Assembly (NCBI GenBank): GCA_949825065.1
Contig: OX463864.1
Span: forward strand, 17,869,327 to 17,933,326
Source of the DNA: Odontocerum albicorne
Taxonomy: Eukaryota > Arthropoda > Insecta > Trichoptera > Odontoceridae
DNA length: 64,000 nucleotides
Reading direction: 5' to 3'
This document shows, piece by piece, positions 62,700 through 64,000 of the stretch. Both the position numbers and the translations under genes were made by a program. The notes under the pieces are model-generated. The model was given only the letters and a program-made list of their open reading frames with translations. It searched no databases and was not told the origin of the DNA. Numbering within the stretch: the stretch's first letter is position 1; every line of letters starts with the position of its first letter.

Positions 62700-63025
62700 A
62701 TACATGCCATCATGACATTCACCTTCCGGGGTAGGCAGAAAAACAGAGCATCACACTTTCCTACTTCGACTTATCCTCAGCTTTCTCCATATTCATACAC
62801 ATTTTTATAACACTTCTTTGTTTTATCATAATATAATTCACTTGATCCAATCATACTTTCATTGATCTTCCTCTTCTCACACATTTCGCTCACATTTACA
62901 CCATCTCACCTTGCTCTCTTTTATGTTGCTCAACACACCAACCTTAAGTTCACATTCATCCCTAATCACTTCATTCTGTATTCTGTCATGCATTATCTCC
63001 CCTTGTATTATTCTCAATGCACGCA
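62700..63025 (-). pseudogene. LINE family 2 relic, left part, interrupted by MITE
   Basis: The minus strand shows ALRIIQGEIMHDRIQNEVIR, DECELKVGVLSNIKESKVRW, the clearest copy of the family motif. The 3' block is at 62725-62745 (CTGCCTACCCCGGAAGGTG). The MITE at 63030 interrupts it after ACGCATTAA; the upstream part continues at 63597. Confidence 0.65.
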
Positions 63026-63029
63026 TTAA

Positions 63030-63592
63030 CCTTTCCCTTCCGGTGCTAAAAAAATCCGCACGTTCCGGTGCTGTGTGTTCAATAAACATGTAAAAATGAT
63101 CGATTTAAAATCGAAAAAATGAGAATATTCATAGGCAATCTATTAAATTACTTAAATTTGAAGTCATAAGTAATAATAATTGAAATTTAATTGCTGAAAA
63201 CATGACAAAAACATCGGCTGACGTTCACGAAGCGAGCCAACTGAGATTCTATATCTTGCGTTCCCATATACCGAAGTAGAGTGAGAGTGAGCCGTGAATA
63301 GCGTCGCTTCCTCACCCATAGCGGTTTTTTTAGAATGAATATACCTACGTCACACACTGGCACACGTTTGATTGTATTGGTGAATTTACGAGTATTTCCG
63401 ATTTTCACAAAATATCTCTGATATGGCCGATAAGTGCTAATTATTATTAATATTATTTTTTCATTCAATGCGTAAATGTATAACGGAGGAATACTTAAAA
63501 TCTGAACCCAGTATTTATTATATAATATTTATAGAGATATTAAAGTTTTTAGAGGCTATGTGTACTAGTTACACATCACAGGGAGGGAAGGG
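63030..63592 (+). mobile_element. TTAA-type MITE, copy 4, with intact target duplication
   Basis: This 563-bp copy has TTAA at 63026-63029 and 63593-63596 and lies inside LINE family 2. The empty site is deducible from other family 2 copies (TGCACGCAT..ACAGCAT). The ends are CCTTTCCCTTCCGGTG and, inverted, CCCTTCCCTCCCTGTG. It carries a 6-bp CGAGTA insertion at 63389 absent from the other three copies. Confidence 0.85.
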
Positions 63593-63596
63593 TTAA

Positions 63597-63680
63597 TACA
63601 GCATGTATTCGGCTCCTCTTAGTCTTTTTCCAGGTCCACGTTTAATTTCCATACAACAAAGTAGCTTTCGCTACACACCG
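63597..63680 (-). pseudogene. LINE family 2 relic, right part
   Basis: TACAGCATGTATTCGGCTCC and TTTTTCCAGGTCCACGTTT continue the coding relic as in 16170-16220. Confidence 0.6.
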
Positions 63681-64000
63681 TTCAATATCCCATCATTCAA
63701 TTATCCATCATTTACGATAATACGACTTGCCATTCAAAGGCTTTATTACTGATGACGAAGATAATGTTGACGCTATTGGATATGTCGATCATCAATACGG
63801 ATATGTTTCAGAGTAACATGAGTACCAGGAGATGATAAACATCGAAAAAATGGTCGCCTTTAACATCGTCCATCCCAACAGCCAGACCAGCCCGCACACA
63901 CAAACCTGTGACCGCAAGACTGGCCGTTTAGTGCGGTCTGGACGGCCGCGATTCATGTTTAATCCGCCGAGCCGCCATGGGGACACAAGGTGATGGGAAG
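63681..64000. other. No gene recognised; C+G-richer at the end
   Basis: The last 160 bp are C+G-richer (GGACGGCCGCGATTCATG). A minus-strand frame with RGRPDRTKRPVLRSQ exists, but I recognise no family. The sequence runs off the window. Confidence 0.3.

Noticed and set aside
63792..63986. Possible LTR-retrotransposon remnant (RGRPDRTKRPV)
   Set aside because: A single short basic motif near the window edge is not enough. No LTR, integrase or protease signature is visible.

Overview
This is an A+T-rich, intron-like or intergenic stretch of an animal nuclear genome, almost certainly an insect and probably a moth or butterfly. The support is: mariner transposases of insect type; a cecropia-type mariner 3' terminal repeat; a tRNA-derived SINE whose tail matches a CR1-clade-like LINE in the manner of the lepidopteran Metulj/Zenon pair; no prokaryotic gene organisation; and dense eukaryotic retroposons with 3' tails of the AAATAAAT type. 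I find no convincing host protein-coding gene, rRNA or functional tRNA. Almost all long open frames are transposon proteins or frames created by tandem repeats whose period is divisible by three.

Layout. 0-5 kb: Penelope-like element (PLE) tails, a duplicated LINE fragment, a CR1-like LINE 3' end, and inverted SINE and PLE pairs. 5-9 kb: A+T-rich sequence with little structure. 9-18 kb: decayed LINE 3' regions, a TTAA-flanked MITE, a 30-bp minisatellite that grades into a higher-order satellite (13.1-14.65 kb), and SINEs. 18-29 kb: a cecropia-type mariner with an intact 339-codon transposase but no visible left terminus, several MITEs, and a second mariner (26838-28131) with both terminal repeats, an intact 349-codon transposase and a TA duplication readable from the minisatellite it interrupts. 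28-34 kb: two minisatellites, at least one derived from a LINE end, and many SINEs. 35-45 kb: an internally deleted mariner with about 100-bp terminal repeats, LINE relics with nested MITEs, and two CpG-rich patches. 45-64 kb: PLE copies with a GIY-YIG domain, a Tigger/pogo relic with termini and TA duplication, fold-back MITEs, a tandem array of SINE tails, a rosa/mauritiana-like mariner relic, an RTE-like LINE inserted in a PLE with a 12-bp duplication, and a roughly 510-bp palindrome.

How the parts relate. The window is a layered record of insertions: MITEs and SINEs in LINE relics, Tigger in a LINE relic, an RTE-like LINE in a PLE, a mariner in a minisatellite. Several insertions have exact target duplications, so relative ages can be read. 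Non-autonomous elements have plausible partners here (SINE tail with LINE tail; a TTAA MITE with an unseen piggyBac-type source). The least explained signal is the octamer TACTCGTA/TACGAGTA, which I counted 19 times. In two repeat copies it is a 6-bp insertion at a TA when compared with sister copies, as expected of an excision footprint.
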